Shown piece by piece: positions 1 to 7,563 of a stretch of 11,156 bases of DNA. The first letter of the stretch is position 1. Every line of letters begins with the position of its first letter. The notes under the pieces are model-generated. The model did no database searches. It saw nothing but the letters and a program-made list of their open reading frames with translations, and was not told where the DNA came from. Source of the stretch: Lachnospiraceae bacterium (GTDB lineage: Bacteria; Bacillota; Clostridia; Lachnospirales; Lachnospiraceae); assembly GCA_016282215.1 (NCBI GenBank), contig JAEEKC010000303.1, positions 1 to 11,156 on the forward strand, given 5' to 3'. The position numbers and the translations under genes were made by a program.

Positions 1-1269
1 CTGTTGGCACTGGGTATCGCGGGTGGCAAGGCGGGTAAAGCGAAACTCCTGCTCATCCTTGCCGTAGTTCTGAACATCGGCTTGTTATTCGTATATAAAT
101 ATCTGTATTTCGGTATCACGCTTTTAAATCTGATCCCGCAGGTGAGCCTGCCGGGAAAGGAGATCGCCCTGCCCATCGGTATTTCATTTTTCACCTTCCA
201 GGCGCTGTCCTATGTGATCGATGTCTATCGCGGGGAGCAGCCGCAGAAAAACCCGCTGAACTTAGGGCTTTACATCTGCTTTTTCCCGCAGCTTATCGCC
301 GGACCTATTGTACGTTACCATGATATTTCTTTGCAGCTTTGCGCGACGGAGCGGTTTTCGGCAAAGCCTTCCTATCTGCTTTCGGAAGCATTTGCAGATG
401 GCGTGGAGCGGTTTCTCATCGGCTTTTCCAAAAAGGTGCTGCTGGCCAATCAGCTGGCTGTGATTGCAGATGCGGTCTTTGACGCAGAGGATTTTGCAGC
501 GGTATCGCCGGGCATGGCCTGGCTGGGGAGCATATGCTTTACGCTGCAGATCTACTATGATTTTTCCGGTTATTCCGATATGGCCATCGGTCTTGGAAAA
601 ATGTTCGGCTTTTCCTTTCTGGAAAACTTCAACTATCCCTATATCGCCTCTTCCATTACGGATTTTTGGCGCAGATGGCATATGTCACTGTCGGGATGGT
701 TCCGGGATTATGTCTATATTCCCCTTGGCGGCGGCAGGGTAAAGACCGGACGGCGGATCTGGAATCTGTTTGTGGTCTGGCTTTTGACCGGGCTTTGGCA
801 CGGGGCCAATCTGACCTTTGTGGCCTGGGGACTTTTGTACTTCGTTTTCCTTGTGCTGGAAAAATACGTGATCAAACCGGAGCGGTTTGGCAAAACAGCG
901 GCAAAGGCAATCTACCGGGTATTCACCCTGGCTGTTGTGAATTTCCTCTGGGTGCTGTTCCGCGCAAAAGACCTGACAGCCGGCATGGCCTATCTTGCAA
1001 GGATGTTCGGCGCAGGGGCGGTATCAGGCGGTGAAGATGCAGCGGCTCAGACGGTGATATCGGCGCCTGCCGGATGGTATGAGATGATGCTGCGCCAGTA
1101 TGGTGTATTCCTATTGGCAGCGGTCATTTTTGCAATGCCGGTCCGCACCCTTTTTAAGCGCAAAGAAAAAACATGTATCAGCGCTGTACTGCTTTTATTT
1201 GCTTTTCTCTGGTCCGTGTCTTATCTGATCTTAGGGGCCCACAATCCGTTTTTGTATTTTAACTTCTGA
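1..1269 (+). CDS. MBOAT-family O-acyltransferase (AlgI/DltB-like), 5'-truncated by window edge
   Basis: Polytopic membrane enzyme of the MBOAT family; relatives (AlgI, DltB, PatA) help transfer acyl groups to extracytoplasmic polysaccharides or teichoic acids. Numbering from the first visible codon, 422 residues remain. The family's YYDFSGYSDMAIG signature precedes a conserved block at about 221-246 (DFWRRWHMSLSGW, then RDYVYIPLGGG). The segment TGLWHGAN at 263-270 holds His267, which matches the invariant catalytic histidine of the family. Hydrophobic segments run along the whole protein. The frame is open to base 1, and complete AlgI-like proteins are usually about 460-500 residues, so roughly the first 50-80 residues lie outside the window; the TTG codon at 4 is unlikely to be the true start. 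The gene ends in TGA at 1267. Which polymer is acylated cannot be told; the usual SGNH/DHHW-type partner gene is not in view and may lie upstream. The family call is firm, the substrate unknown. Confidence 0.93.
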   Translation: MLALGIAGGKAGKAKLLLILAVVLNIGLLFVYKYLYFGITLLNLIPQVSLPGKEIALPIGISFFTFQALSYVIDVYRGEQPQKNPLNLGLYICFFPQLIAGPIVRYHDISLQLCATERFSAKPSYLLSEAFADGVERFLIGFSKKVLLANQLAVIADAVFDAEDFAAVSPGMAWLGSICFTLQIYYDFSGYSDMAIGLGKMFGFSFLENFNYPYIASSITDFWRRWHMSLSGWFRDYVYIPLGGGRVKTGRRIWNLFVVWLLTGLWHGANLTFVAWGLLYFVFLVLEKYVIKPERFGKTAAKAIYRVFTLAVVNFLWVLFRAKDLTAGMAYLARMFGAGAVSGGEDAAAQTVISAPAGWYEMMLRQYGVFLLAAVIFAMPVRTLFKRKEKTCISAVLLLFAFLWSVSYLILGAHNPFLYFNF

Positions 1270-1331
1270 CTTTTTATCAAAGACAGCACGGTATTACCGA
1301 TCTTGAGCACGGATATTTAATAACAGAAGGT

Positions 1332-1377
1332 TTTTTCAACTTTTTATGGTACATCTTAAGAATATATGGTTGAAAAA
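1332..1377. repeat. Inverted repeat overlapping the -35 region
   Basis: TTTTTCAAC at 1332-1340 is exactly complementary to GTTGAAAAA at 1369-1377, with 28 bp between the arms. The right arm contains the TTGAAA proposed as the -35 box of the downstream operon. The arms are AT-rich and the loop is long, so this is a poor intrinsic terminator for the acyltransferase gene; a protein-binding operator is possible. Chance is also possible in AT-rich DNA. Confidence 0.35.
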
Positions 1378-1398
1378 TTAAGCTCTCTGCATTATCAT
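1370..1398 (+). promoter_or_regulatory. Probable sigma-A promoter of the six-gene operon
   Basis: TTGAAA at 1370-1375 (5 of 6 matches to TTGACA) and TATCAT at 1393-1398 (5 of 6 to TATAAT) are separated by exactly 17 bp. Transcription would start near 1405, giving a leader of about 92 nt before the lipoprotein ATG at 1497. It is the best promoter-like pair in the 1270-1496 spacer. No convincing terminator was seen between the acyltransferase stop and this site, so read-through from upstream is also possible. Confidence 0.6.
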
Positions 1399-1412
1399 AG
1401 GAATAGTGCGAA

Positions 1413-1459
1413 TGCGCCCGTTTCAGAAAATATAGCGGTGTGCAATTCTGAATAGCGCA
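1413..1459 (+). other. Possible stem-loop in the operon leader RNA
   Basis: Two nested pairings share one axis: TGCGC (1413-1417) with GCGCA (1455-1459), and TTCAGA (1422-1427) with TCTGAA (1447-1452). A small internal loop separates them and the apical loop is 19 nt. The structure would lie in the leader downstream of the predicted start and about 25 nt before the Shine-Dalgarno sequence. No T-tract follows, so it is not a simple terminator. No known riboswitch class was recognised. Confidence 0.3.
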
Positions 1460-1496
1460 AGATATAGAGGTATTTTTATAGTTAGGAGAAAGAAAC

Positions 1497-3827
1497 ATGA
1501 ATTTAAAACAGGTATGGAAAAAAGTGCTCTGCGCAGGTCTTACGGCAGCGATGGTCCTGCCACTGACCGCATGCGGCGGCGCAAAGAAAAACAGCGGCAC
1601 CGGTGCGAGCGTTGATTTAAAGGACATGACCTACAGGATGGAACCGGTGGAAATGAAAGGTCTGGACGGCGATGTATCGCGCGTCTTTACGCAGTTTGGC
1701 AAAACCTATGCGGAGACGAGCGATTATGAGGATCTGACGGAGTATCCCGCAGACTGGGTGGACGGTATGCCTCCCAAAGATGCGCCGGAAGATGCCTGGG
1801 AAAGCATTGATTATAAATCAAAATCCACAAATGATCTGTTCCTTCTGGATATGGAAAAAGGAGAGGCTAAGCAGCTGGTATCCATTGAATTCGGCAGTGA
1901 GGATTCCCGGAGCTTAAACAATTTTTCAGTGGGACCGGACGGCAGCATCTATGCGCTTTTCAGCACTTATAACGATAGTACGCAGATGAATGAGTACGAG
2001 GTCGAGATCTACGATGAGTCGGGCAAGAAGACCGGCGGTTTTTCCATGACGGATTTCTTTGATTCAGCGGACAGCCCCTATATCAATTACATGGTGGTGG
2101 ACGCAAAGGGGATACTTTATTTTTCCATGGATCAGGAAATCCTGGCCACCGATAATGAGGCGAAGGAATTATTCCGCATCACTGAAAAGAACTGGATCAG
2201 TTCTCTGACAACGGATAAAAACGGAAATGTTCTTTGTCTGCTTTCGGAAGAGCAGGGAAGTTCCATCAACCGCATTGATCCGGAGAAAAAGGAAATGACA
2301 GATAAGGTGCAGATCACCGGCAATGTCAATAGCCCGGTGGCCGGATGCGGATCCTGGGATCTGTATTTTAATGACGGAAACGGCATTGTGGGCATGACCT
2401 CTGACGGAAAGAGCAAGTCGCTTTTAAACTGGGTCGGAAGCAATATGGACGGACAGTATGTGCAGAGCATTGCCGGTGTCGGTGATGATAAATTTTTGAG
2501 TGTTTATTACAATTACACACTGGATACTGGAGATTCCGATGAGACGGAAAAGGGGCTGATGCTTCTGACCAAGGTGGATCCTTCCGAAGTGGAGAATAAG
2601 GTCGCGCTGACCTACGGCGGGATCTGGCTGAGTGACTCGATCCGCTCTGAGGCGATCAAATTCAATAAAGCGCAGAATAAGTATCAGATCATCATCAAAG
2701 ATTATTCCAATGAGGATGATCCGGTATCAAAATTCAACGCCGATCTTCTGGCGGGGAATGTGCCGGATATCATGGATCTGTCAAATGTTCCGGTGGATAA
2801 GTATATCGCAAAGGGCATGCTGGTGGATTTAAATACCCTGCTTGAGAAGGACCCGGAACTGAGCAAAGAGGATTTTGTCGATAACGTGATCGCTACCATG
2901 GAAAAAGACGGGAAACTCTATTATATTTCGAATGCATTTAACCTTCAGGTGATGGTGGGATATCAGGAAGATGTGCAGGGCAAAAAGAGCCTGCAGGTAA
3001 AAGATATCATGGAGCTGGAGAAAAAATATCCCGGTGCAAGAGCCTTTTCCGCGTGGAACTCGAATTCCGCAGTCCTGACCACGCTCTGCCAGAACAATTA
3101 CTCAAGTTACATCGACTGGGCATCCGGAAAGTGCAGCTTTGATTCTCAGGAATTCATTGATACCCTGGAATATGCGGCAACTTATCCGAATGAAGAGGAT
3201 ATCAATTACGAAGATGAAATAGACAGCGTGAAGGATATCAGGGATCACAAGCAGCTCTTCTGTGAGACTTATAATATTTCGATGGAAGAGTTTGAACTTT
3301 ACAATGAAGTATTTAACAAAAAAGCGGCGTTTATGGGATATCCGAGTCCCGTTGAAGGTGTCGGCTTAAGTATTGATAATACGATCGGTATTTATTCCAA
3401 ATCCGCTTCCATAGATGGATGCTGGGAATTTATCCGTTCCATGCTGACAAGAGAATATGTAACCGGCAAGGTTTCGAGACAGGAATTATACGGTTACCCG
3501 ATCCGCAAGGATTCACTGGAGGATCTGTTCAGGCAATTCACGGCAACTTCAAAATATACAGATGATTTCGGCAATGAGGTTGAGCCGGTAAGCGGCAGCT
3601 ATGGCTTTTACAATCTGGAAGTGGATATTAAGCCCATGAAGGATGATCAGATCCAGACCGTCCGTGATACCATCGCGGCTGTAAACCATACAGGCGGCTG
3701 GGATTCCAATATCAGCGATATCATTACGGAAGAGACCGGGGCCCTGTTTAGCGGACAAAAGAGCGCGAAGGAAGTTGCCGGCATCATCCAGAACAGAGTC
3801 AGCACCTATGTGAACGAAAACAGGTAA
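1497..3827 (+). CDS. Lipoprotein: propeller-like N-terminal half joined to an ABC solute-binding domain
   Basis: Predicted surface lipoprotein of 776 residues. A basic N-terminus and hydrophobic core end in the lipobox LTAC, with Cys26 as the lipidation site. From about 35 to 360 come short repeats of the form 'DxxGxxY/L' followed by beta-prone strands, for example GPDGSIYALF near 146, DAKGILYFSM near 202 and DKNGNVLCLL near 240. These resemble blades of a beta-propeller. From about 369 (LTYGGIWLSDSI) to the end, some 400 residues have the length and pattern of a family 1 extracellular solute-binding protein, including FNADLLAGNVPDIMDLS and a MVDLN-like hinge region. CUT1 binding proteins are normally about 420-450 residues, so the N-terminal half is an added domain. 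Two sugar-type permeases follow 13 bp downstream, which supports a ligand-delivery role. AGGAG at 1484-1488, 8 nt before the ATG, fixes the start. The ligand is unknown; the propeller assignment is by pattern only. Confidence 0.88.
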   Translation: MNLKQVWKKVLCAGLTAAMVLPLTACGGAKKNSGTGASVDLKDMTYRMEPVEMKGLDGDVSRVFTQFGKTYAETSDYEDLTEYPADWVDGMPPKDAPEDAWESIDYKSKSTNDLFLLDMEKGEAKQLVSIEFGSEDSRSLNNFSVGPDGSIYALFSTYNDSTQMNEYEVEIYDESGKKTGGFSMTDFFDSADSPYINYMVVDAKGILYFSMDQEILATDNEAKELFRITEKNWISSLTTDKNGNVLCLLSEEQGSSINRIDPEKKEMTDKVQITGNVNSPVAGCGSWDLYFNDGNGIVGMTSDGKSKSLLNWVGSNMDGQYVQSIAGVGDDKFLSVYYNYTLDTGDSDETEKGLMLLTKVDPSEVENKVALTYGGIWLSDSIRSEAIKFNKAQNKYQIIIKDYSNEDDPVSKFNADLLAGNVPDIMDLSNVPVDKYIAKGMLVDLNTLLEKDPELSKEDFVDNVIATMEKDGKLYYISNAFNLQVMVGYQEDVQGKKSLQVKDIMELEKKYPGARAFSAWNSNSAVLTTLCQNNYSSYIDWASGKCSFDSQEFIDTLEYAATYPNEEDINYEDEIDSVKDIRDHKQLFCETYNISMEEFELYNEVFNKKAAFMGYPSPVEGVGLSIDNTIGIYSKSASIDGCWEFIRSMLTREYVTGKVSRQELYGYPIRKDSLEDLFRQFTATSKYTDDFGNEVEPVSGSYGFYNLEVDIKPMKDDQIQTVRDTIAAVNHTGGWDSNISDIITEETGALFSGQKSAKEVAGIIQNRVSTYVNENR

Positions 3828-3839
3828 GAAAACAGGTGG
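3816..3839 (+). repeat. 12-bp tandem duplication across the lipoprotein stop codon
   Basis: GAAAACAGGTAA (3816-3827) is followed directly by GAAAACAGGTGG (3828-3839), identical in the first 10 bases. The first unit carries the TAA stop of the lipoprotein gene. The second supplies AGGTGG only one base before the ATG of the next gene, which is too close for a normal Shine-Dalgarno. The permease may therefore depend on translational coupling to the gene upstream. Confidence 0.7.
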
Positions 3840-3840
3840 T

Positions 3841-4746
3841 ATGAACAAAGTCCGTAAACCAAGAAAAAAACTGAAAGACTTTCCACGCAGATGGCGGCGG
3901 CGGATTCTGAGTATGTCATTTTTGCTGCCGTCCATGCTCGGCGTGGGTCTGTTCTTTGTGGCCCCCTTTGCCGTGGTCGGGTATTATTCCTCGGTGGATT
4001 CTCCCTTTAATCCGCACTTTGTGGGATTCGAGAACTACGCAAGGCTGTTTCAGAATTCCGCTTTTTTGAATGCGGCAAGGAATACGGCGATCTTTTCCCT
4101 TTCGGCTGTGCCGCTTGCCGTAGTTCTGGCACTGGTGATGGCGATGATCCTCGATCAGAGCATTCCGATGCGGTCTACCTTCCGGACGTTTTTCTTAACG
4201 CCCCTGATGGTGCCCACCGCTTCCATCGTCCTGATCTGGCAGGTGTTTTTTCATCCCAACGGTGCTGTGAATGAGTTTTTGCTCAATATCGGACATGACA
4301 AGATCGACTGGTTTAAGTCCTCCTATTCTTATTTTGTGATCCAGATCCTCTATCTTTGGAAGAACCTGGGCTACAACATGATCCTGTTCATGGCGGCGCT
4401 GAACGATATTCCGAAGGATCTGCTGGAGGTGGCGGATTTGGACGGCGCGAATGCGTGGCAGAAATTCTGGAAGATCAAGATACGGTTTTTGTCTCCGACG
4501 ATCCTGTTCGTGGGACTGATGAGCCTGGTGAATTCCTTTAAGGTATTCCGTGAGATCTACCTGCTGACGGGCGATTATCCGTATGATACGCTGTATATGC
4601 TGCAGCATTTTATGAACAATACCTTCCGGTCGCTGGATTATCAGAAGCTTTCGGCAGCGGCCGTGATCATGTTCCTGGTGATGATCGTGATCATCGGCGG
4701 GCTTTTTGCATTGGAAGACCGTTTCGGACGGGATCTTGAAGGATAA
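3841..4746 (+). CDS. Sugar-type ABC transporter permease, MalF/UgpA-like (CUT1)
   Basis: Inner permease subunit of a binding-protein-dependent importer, 301 residues. A strongly basic N-terminus (residues 1-21) precedes TM1 at about 24-46. Further membrane segments lie near 80-103, 116-138, 163-185, 219-233 and 269-291, the six expected for this family. The ATPase-contact EAA loop is clear at about 194-219 (LLEVADLDGANAWQKFWKI), with the conserved DGA and the trailing P. The C-terminus is short and cytoplasmic. Length is normal for MalF-like subunits of Gram-positive CUT1 systems. It should pair with the next permease and receive substrate from the preceding lipoprotein. No ATPase gene is present nearby; Firmicute CUT1 systems often share an MsmK-type ATPase encoded elsewhere. 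The start at 3841 keeps TM1 intact, but its ribosome binding site is poor. Carbohydrate as substrate is inferred from the family only. Confidence 0.93.
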   Translation: MNKVRKPRKKLKDFPRRWRRRILSMSFLLPSMLGVGLFFVAPFAVVGYYSSVDSPFNPHFVGFENYARLFQNSAFLNAARNTAIFSLSAVPLAVVLALVMAMILDQSIPMRSTFRTFFLTPLMVPTASIVLIWQVFFHPNGAVNEFLLNIGHDKIDWFKSSYSYFVIQILYLWKNLGYNMILFMAALNDIPKDLLEVADLDGANAWQKFWKIKIRFLSPTILFVGLMSLVNSFKVFREIYLLTGDYPYDTLYMLQHFMNNTFRSLDYQKLSAAAVIMFLVMIVIIGGLFALEDRFGRDLEG

Positions 4747-4807
4747 GAGATGTGTGATGATCCGGAGCGGAAAACAGCTGATCGATAGGATCGGTGAAAG
4801 CGGTAAT

Positions 4808-4813
4808 GAGGTG
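4808..4813 (+). promoter_or_regulatory. Ribosome binding site deciding the second permease start
   Basis: GAGGTG at 4808-4813 lies 10 nt before the ATG at 4824. The upstream in-frame options are less well served: GTG at 4794 has AGGA only 3 nt away, and ATG at 4806 has no well-spaced motif. This favours 4824, though not decisively. Confidence 0.5.
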
Positions 4814-4823
4814 TAAGCAAGGC

Positions 4824-5930
4824 ATGGAAAACCATGACAGCATTCCCGAAAATTGCATATATACCCCCATCGTCCGGGATGAAAGGCGTCCTTACAGCAC
4901 GGCTGTGGTGAAAAAGGCCGAAACCATCGTGGAGGAGAAAAACCCCGATGCCGAGGTGCGGATCACCATCGCCGGGAAGAAACCGCTTTTGCCGCCGCTT
5001 TCGACAAAGCAGAAAAAGCGTGTGGGCAAGGGGGCCAGGGTGCTCGGATTTATCGTGGCGCTGATCGCATCCACGTCCTTCCTTCTGCCGATTGTCCTGA
5101 CGATTGCCAATTCCTTTATGCAGGAGTCGGAGATTACCTCCAACTACGGCGTGATCTTCGAAAGCCTGACGCAGCAGGATGAGGGGGGCTGGGGACAGCC
5201 GAAAAGCCAGAAATCCTCTTACGTTTCGGAAAGCGCGAACCTGAAATTCATTCCGGATATGGTATCGTTTAAGCAGTATTATACGGTGCTTTTGCAAAGT
5301 CCGGATTATCTTTTGAAGTTTTGGAATTCCGTGATCTTAGTGGTGCCCATTGTCTTCGGACAGCTGTTTATCGCACTGTTGGCGGCCTACTGTTTTACGA
5401 GATTCCGGAGTTTGAAAAAGGACATTTTATTCTTTTTCTATGTGATCATGATGCTGATGCCTTATCAGGTTACGCTGGTACCGAACTTTCTGGTATCGAG
5501 GGCCATCGGGATCATTGATACCAGGGCAGCGGTCATTTTGCCCGGCATCTTTTCCACCTTTTCGGTTTTCCTACTGACCAAGTTCATGCGAAGGATTCCG
5601 AATGCGCTGATCGAATCGGCGGAGCTGGACGGTGCGACGGAATGGCAGATCTTTACCAGGATCTGCGTGCCGCTCTGCAAAAACGCGGTGGCTTCCACGG
5701 CGATCCTGGTATTTATCGACTATTGGAACATGGTGGAACAGCCGCTGATCCTGTTGGCGGATCAGGAGAAGCATCCGCTGTCTGTCTTTTTATCACAGAT
5801 CAACAACGGTGAGGTGGGCCTGGCCTTTGCAGTGGCGGTTATTTATATGATCCCGACGATCCTGATCTATCTCTACGGAGAAGAATACCTGATCGACGGA
5901 ATTTCTTATTCCAGTGGTGTGAAGGGGTAG
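4824..5930 (+). CDS. Carbohydrate-type ABC transporter permease, MalG/UgpE-like (CUT1), with extended N-terminus
   Basis: Second permease subunit of the importer, 368 residues from this start (378 if the GTG at 4794 is used). The EAA loop is at about 261-287 (ALIESAELDGATEWQIF, then RICVPL). The gene ends with YGEEYLIDGISYSSGVKG, a typical MalG-like C-terminus. TM1 begins only near residue 73 (VLGFIVALIASTSFLLPIVL), so about 70 hydrophilic residues precede it; MalG-like proteins usually have a cytoplasmic tail of 10-30 residues. The tail is rich in charge and proline (KKPLLPPLSTKQKKR just before TM1) with no recognised domain. Between TM1 and TM2 lies an extracytoplasmic stretch of about 60 residues that includes a Gly/Gln/Ser-rich part. 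It starts 77 bp after the first permease; the gap holds no gene. Family confidence is high, the exact start moderate. Confidence 0.9.
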   Translation: MENHDSIPENCIYTPIVRDERRPYSTAVVKKAETIVEEKNPDAEVRITIAGKKPLLPPLSTKQKKRVGKGARVLGFIVALIASTSFLLPIVLTIANSFMQESEITSNYGVIFESLTQQDEGGWGQPKSQKSSYVSESANLKFIPDMVSFKQYYTVLLQSPDYLLKFWNSVILVVPIVFGQLFIALLAAYCFTRFRSLKKDILFFFYVIMMLMPYQVTLVPNFLVSRAIGIIDTRAAVILPGIFSTFSVFLLTKFMRRIPNALIESAELDGATEWQIFTRICVPLCKNAVASTAILVFIDYWNMVEQPLILLADQEKHPLSVFLSQINNGEVGLAFAVAVIYMIPTILIYLYGEEYLIDGISYSSGVKG

Positions 5931-5975
5931 TTTAAGATAGAGACCTTCCCATCGAGTGGTGTGAAGGGGTAGTTT
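5913..5975 (+). repeat. Direct repeat duplicating the permease gene tail
   Basis: A 21-bp sequence, AGTGGTGTGAAGGGGTAGTT plus one T, occurs at 5913-5933 and again at 5955-5975, a 42-bp period. The first copy encodes the last residues and TAG stop of the second permease. The second lies in the spacer before the HlyD-like gene and repeats the same codons and stop without a start. It looks like the remnant of a local duplication. The 73-bp spacer (5931-6003) holds nothing else except the next ribosome binding site. Confidence 0.85.
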
Positions 5976-6003
5976 TAGAAGGGCAAAGAAAGGAGCCGTA
6001 AAC

Positions 6004-7521
6004 GTGGAATCAACACAGGGCGAAAAGAAAACCAGAAAAGAGATCATCAAGAATCTGCTGATCATATTCCTGATCATCATGCTGATCCTGACATTTTTCT
6101 CAAATACGATCATGAACTATTCTCTGCCGGAGGTGTCGACAGCCTATTCCTCCCAGGGTTCCGTGACCAGTAAGGTCCGCGGAAGCGCGGTGGTGGAAAC
6201 GGCGCAGGATTATGAAGTGAATGTCACGGAGAATCATCTGATCGCCAGTGTCAAGGTTTCCGTTGGCGATGAAATCGAAGAAGGGGATGTGCTCTTTGAG
6301 CTCGAAGCGCCTTCCACAACGGCAGGCGCCCAGTCAACCGGAACGGCGGGAAGCACCGGCGAGGATGATCCCATAAAGCAGGCAGAGGAAACCCTCGATA
6401 CCTTGGAGCTTGAGTATAATAAAGCGCTTTTGGAGGTTTCCCCAAGCTACGGCCTTGACAACCTGGATATCCGGTCTGCGCAGGCTGACTTAAATGATGC
6501 GATCGAGGCACAGAATAAGTCCGGATCCAGAGCCGGTCTTTTAGAGCAGCAGACGAATGTGAAAAAAACCATTGAGCGGCTGGGCGTGGAGATCGGCGAG
6601 CTCGAAACCGAGATCGAGTCCGTCAGCGGAAACTCCCTGAAAAAGAAGAGTAAGCAGCTGATCAAAAAGAAACAGGAATTAGAGGATGCAAATGCGCTTG
6701 AGGCCAGGATCGCTGCGGAACTCGAGGGCCTCAAATCCCCGGAAGAAGCAGCAAAGGACGTGCGTGAAAAACAGGAAGCCTTGGATAAGCTGCTGATCAC
6801 CCTTTCCGATAAAAAGCGGGAAGACGGTTCCACCAGCGGAAAAAACAGACTGGACCTGGCGGCCCAGAGGAAGAAGATCGAAGATCAGAAGGAGCTGATC
6901 GAGAAACTGAAAAAGAAAGCCGGCGGCGAAGAGTCCACCGAGATCACGGCCAAGACCGGCGGCGTGATCAAGCAGATCAACTGTATCGCGGGTGATACGG
7001 TCACCGCGGATTCACCCCTTGCGGTCATTGCCGTTACCGGTAATGGATACTCGGCATCCTTTAAAGTAACAAAAGAACAGGCAAAGCTTGTCCGTCAGGG
7101 ACAGGAGGCGGATATCCTGAATATCTGGGGAGATGATATCAGTGCAACGCTGCAGACCATCAAACCGGATTTAGAGGATCCGAATAATTCCAAGCAGCTT
7201 GTCTTTTCCATCAGAGGAGCGGATGTGACGGTAGGCCAGAACTTAGAGCTGTCTGTCGGAGAAAAGACCGCGCCTTATGATGTGGTGGTGCCGAACAGTG
7301 CTATAAGGGAAGACAATAAGGGCAAGTTCGTTCTGGTCGTCAAGGTGAAGGCTTCCCCTCTCGGAAACCGCTACGTATTGTCGAGATGTGACGTAGAGGT
7401 ACTTGCCAGCGATGATACCAGCAGTGCAGTCAGCGGCGGTCTTTACGGTTATGAATATGTTGTGACAAACTCATCCAAGCCGTTAGAGGCCGGCATGAAG
7501 GTCCGCCTTGCAAATGAGTGA
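6004..7521 (+). CDS. HlyD/MacA-family membrane-anchored adaptor protein with long coiled coil
   Basis: Membrane-fusion/adaptor-type protein of 505 residues. A short basic cytoplasmic tail precedes one membrane segment at about 17-36 (NLLIIFLIIMLILTFF), leaving the rest outside the cell. The two halves of a lipoyl-like domain are at about 62-102 (ASVKVSVGDEIEEGDVLFEL) and 312-345 (ITAKTGGVIKQI, then GDTVTADSPLAVI). Between them, about 122-308 is a Lys/Glu/Leu-rich helical hairpin, after a Ser/Thr/Gly/Ala linker at 103-120. From about 346 the beta-barrel and membrane-proximal parts follow, including VVPNSAIREDNKGKFVLVV at 427-445. In Gram-positive bacteria such proteins accompany ABC exporters or MacB-like permeases and act in peptide, antibiotic or envelope-component export. 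The start is GTG, supported by AGGAG at 5991-5995, 8 nt upstream. It sits between sugar-importer permeases and a MacB-like gene, an unusual position. The cargo is unknown. Confidence 0.88.
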   Translation: MESTQGEKKTRKEIIKNLLIIFLIIMLILTFFSNTIMNYSLPEVSTAYSSQGSVTSKVRGSAVVETAQDYEVNVTENHLIASVKVSVGDEIEEGDVLFELEAPSTTAGAQSTGTAGSTGEDDPIKQAEETLDTLELEYNKALLEVSPSYGLDNLDIRSAQADLNDAIEAQNKSGSRAGLLEQQTNVKKTIERLGVEIGELETEIESVSGNSLKKKSKQLIKKKQELEDANALEARIAAELEGLKSPEEAAKDVREKQEALDKLLITLSDKKREDGSTSGKNRLDLAAQRKKIEDQKELIEKLKKKAGGEESTEITAKTGGVIKQINCIAGDTVTADSPLAVIAVTGNGYSASFKVTKEQAKLVRQGQEADILNIWGDDISATLQTIKPDLEDPNNSKQLVFSIRGADVTVGQNLELSVGEKTAPYDVVVPNSAIREDNKGKFVLVVKVKASPLGNRYVLSRCDVEVLASDDTSSAVSGGLYGYEYVVTNSSKPLEAGMKVRLANE

Positions 7522-7563
7522 TCTCGCAAAGCCATGTTATTTAGTTGAATTGGGAATCGAAGC

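Noticed and set aside
1286..1312. Direct repeat of AGCACGG and the short palindrome CGGTATTACCG after the acyltransferase gene
   Set aside because: Too short and without a T-tract; not convincing as terminator or operator.
1346..1381. Eleven-codon open frame before the operon promoter
   Set aside because: No ribosome binding site, and it overlaps the -35 box, so it would not be in the operon transcript.
4641..5297. 218-codon open frame on the minus strand
   Set aside because: It lies across the two permease genes, which have clear family motifs on the plus strand; its translation is Arg/His-rich and low in recognisable structure.
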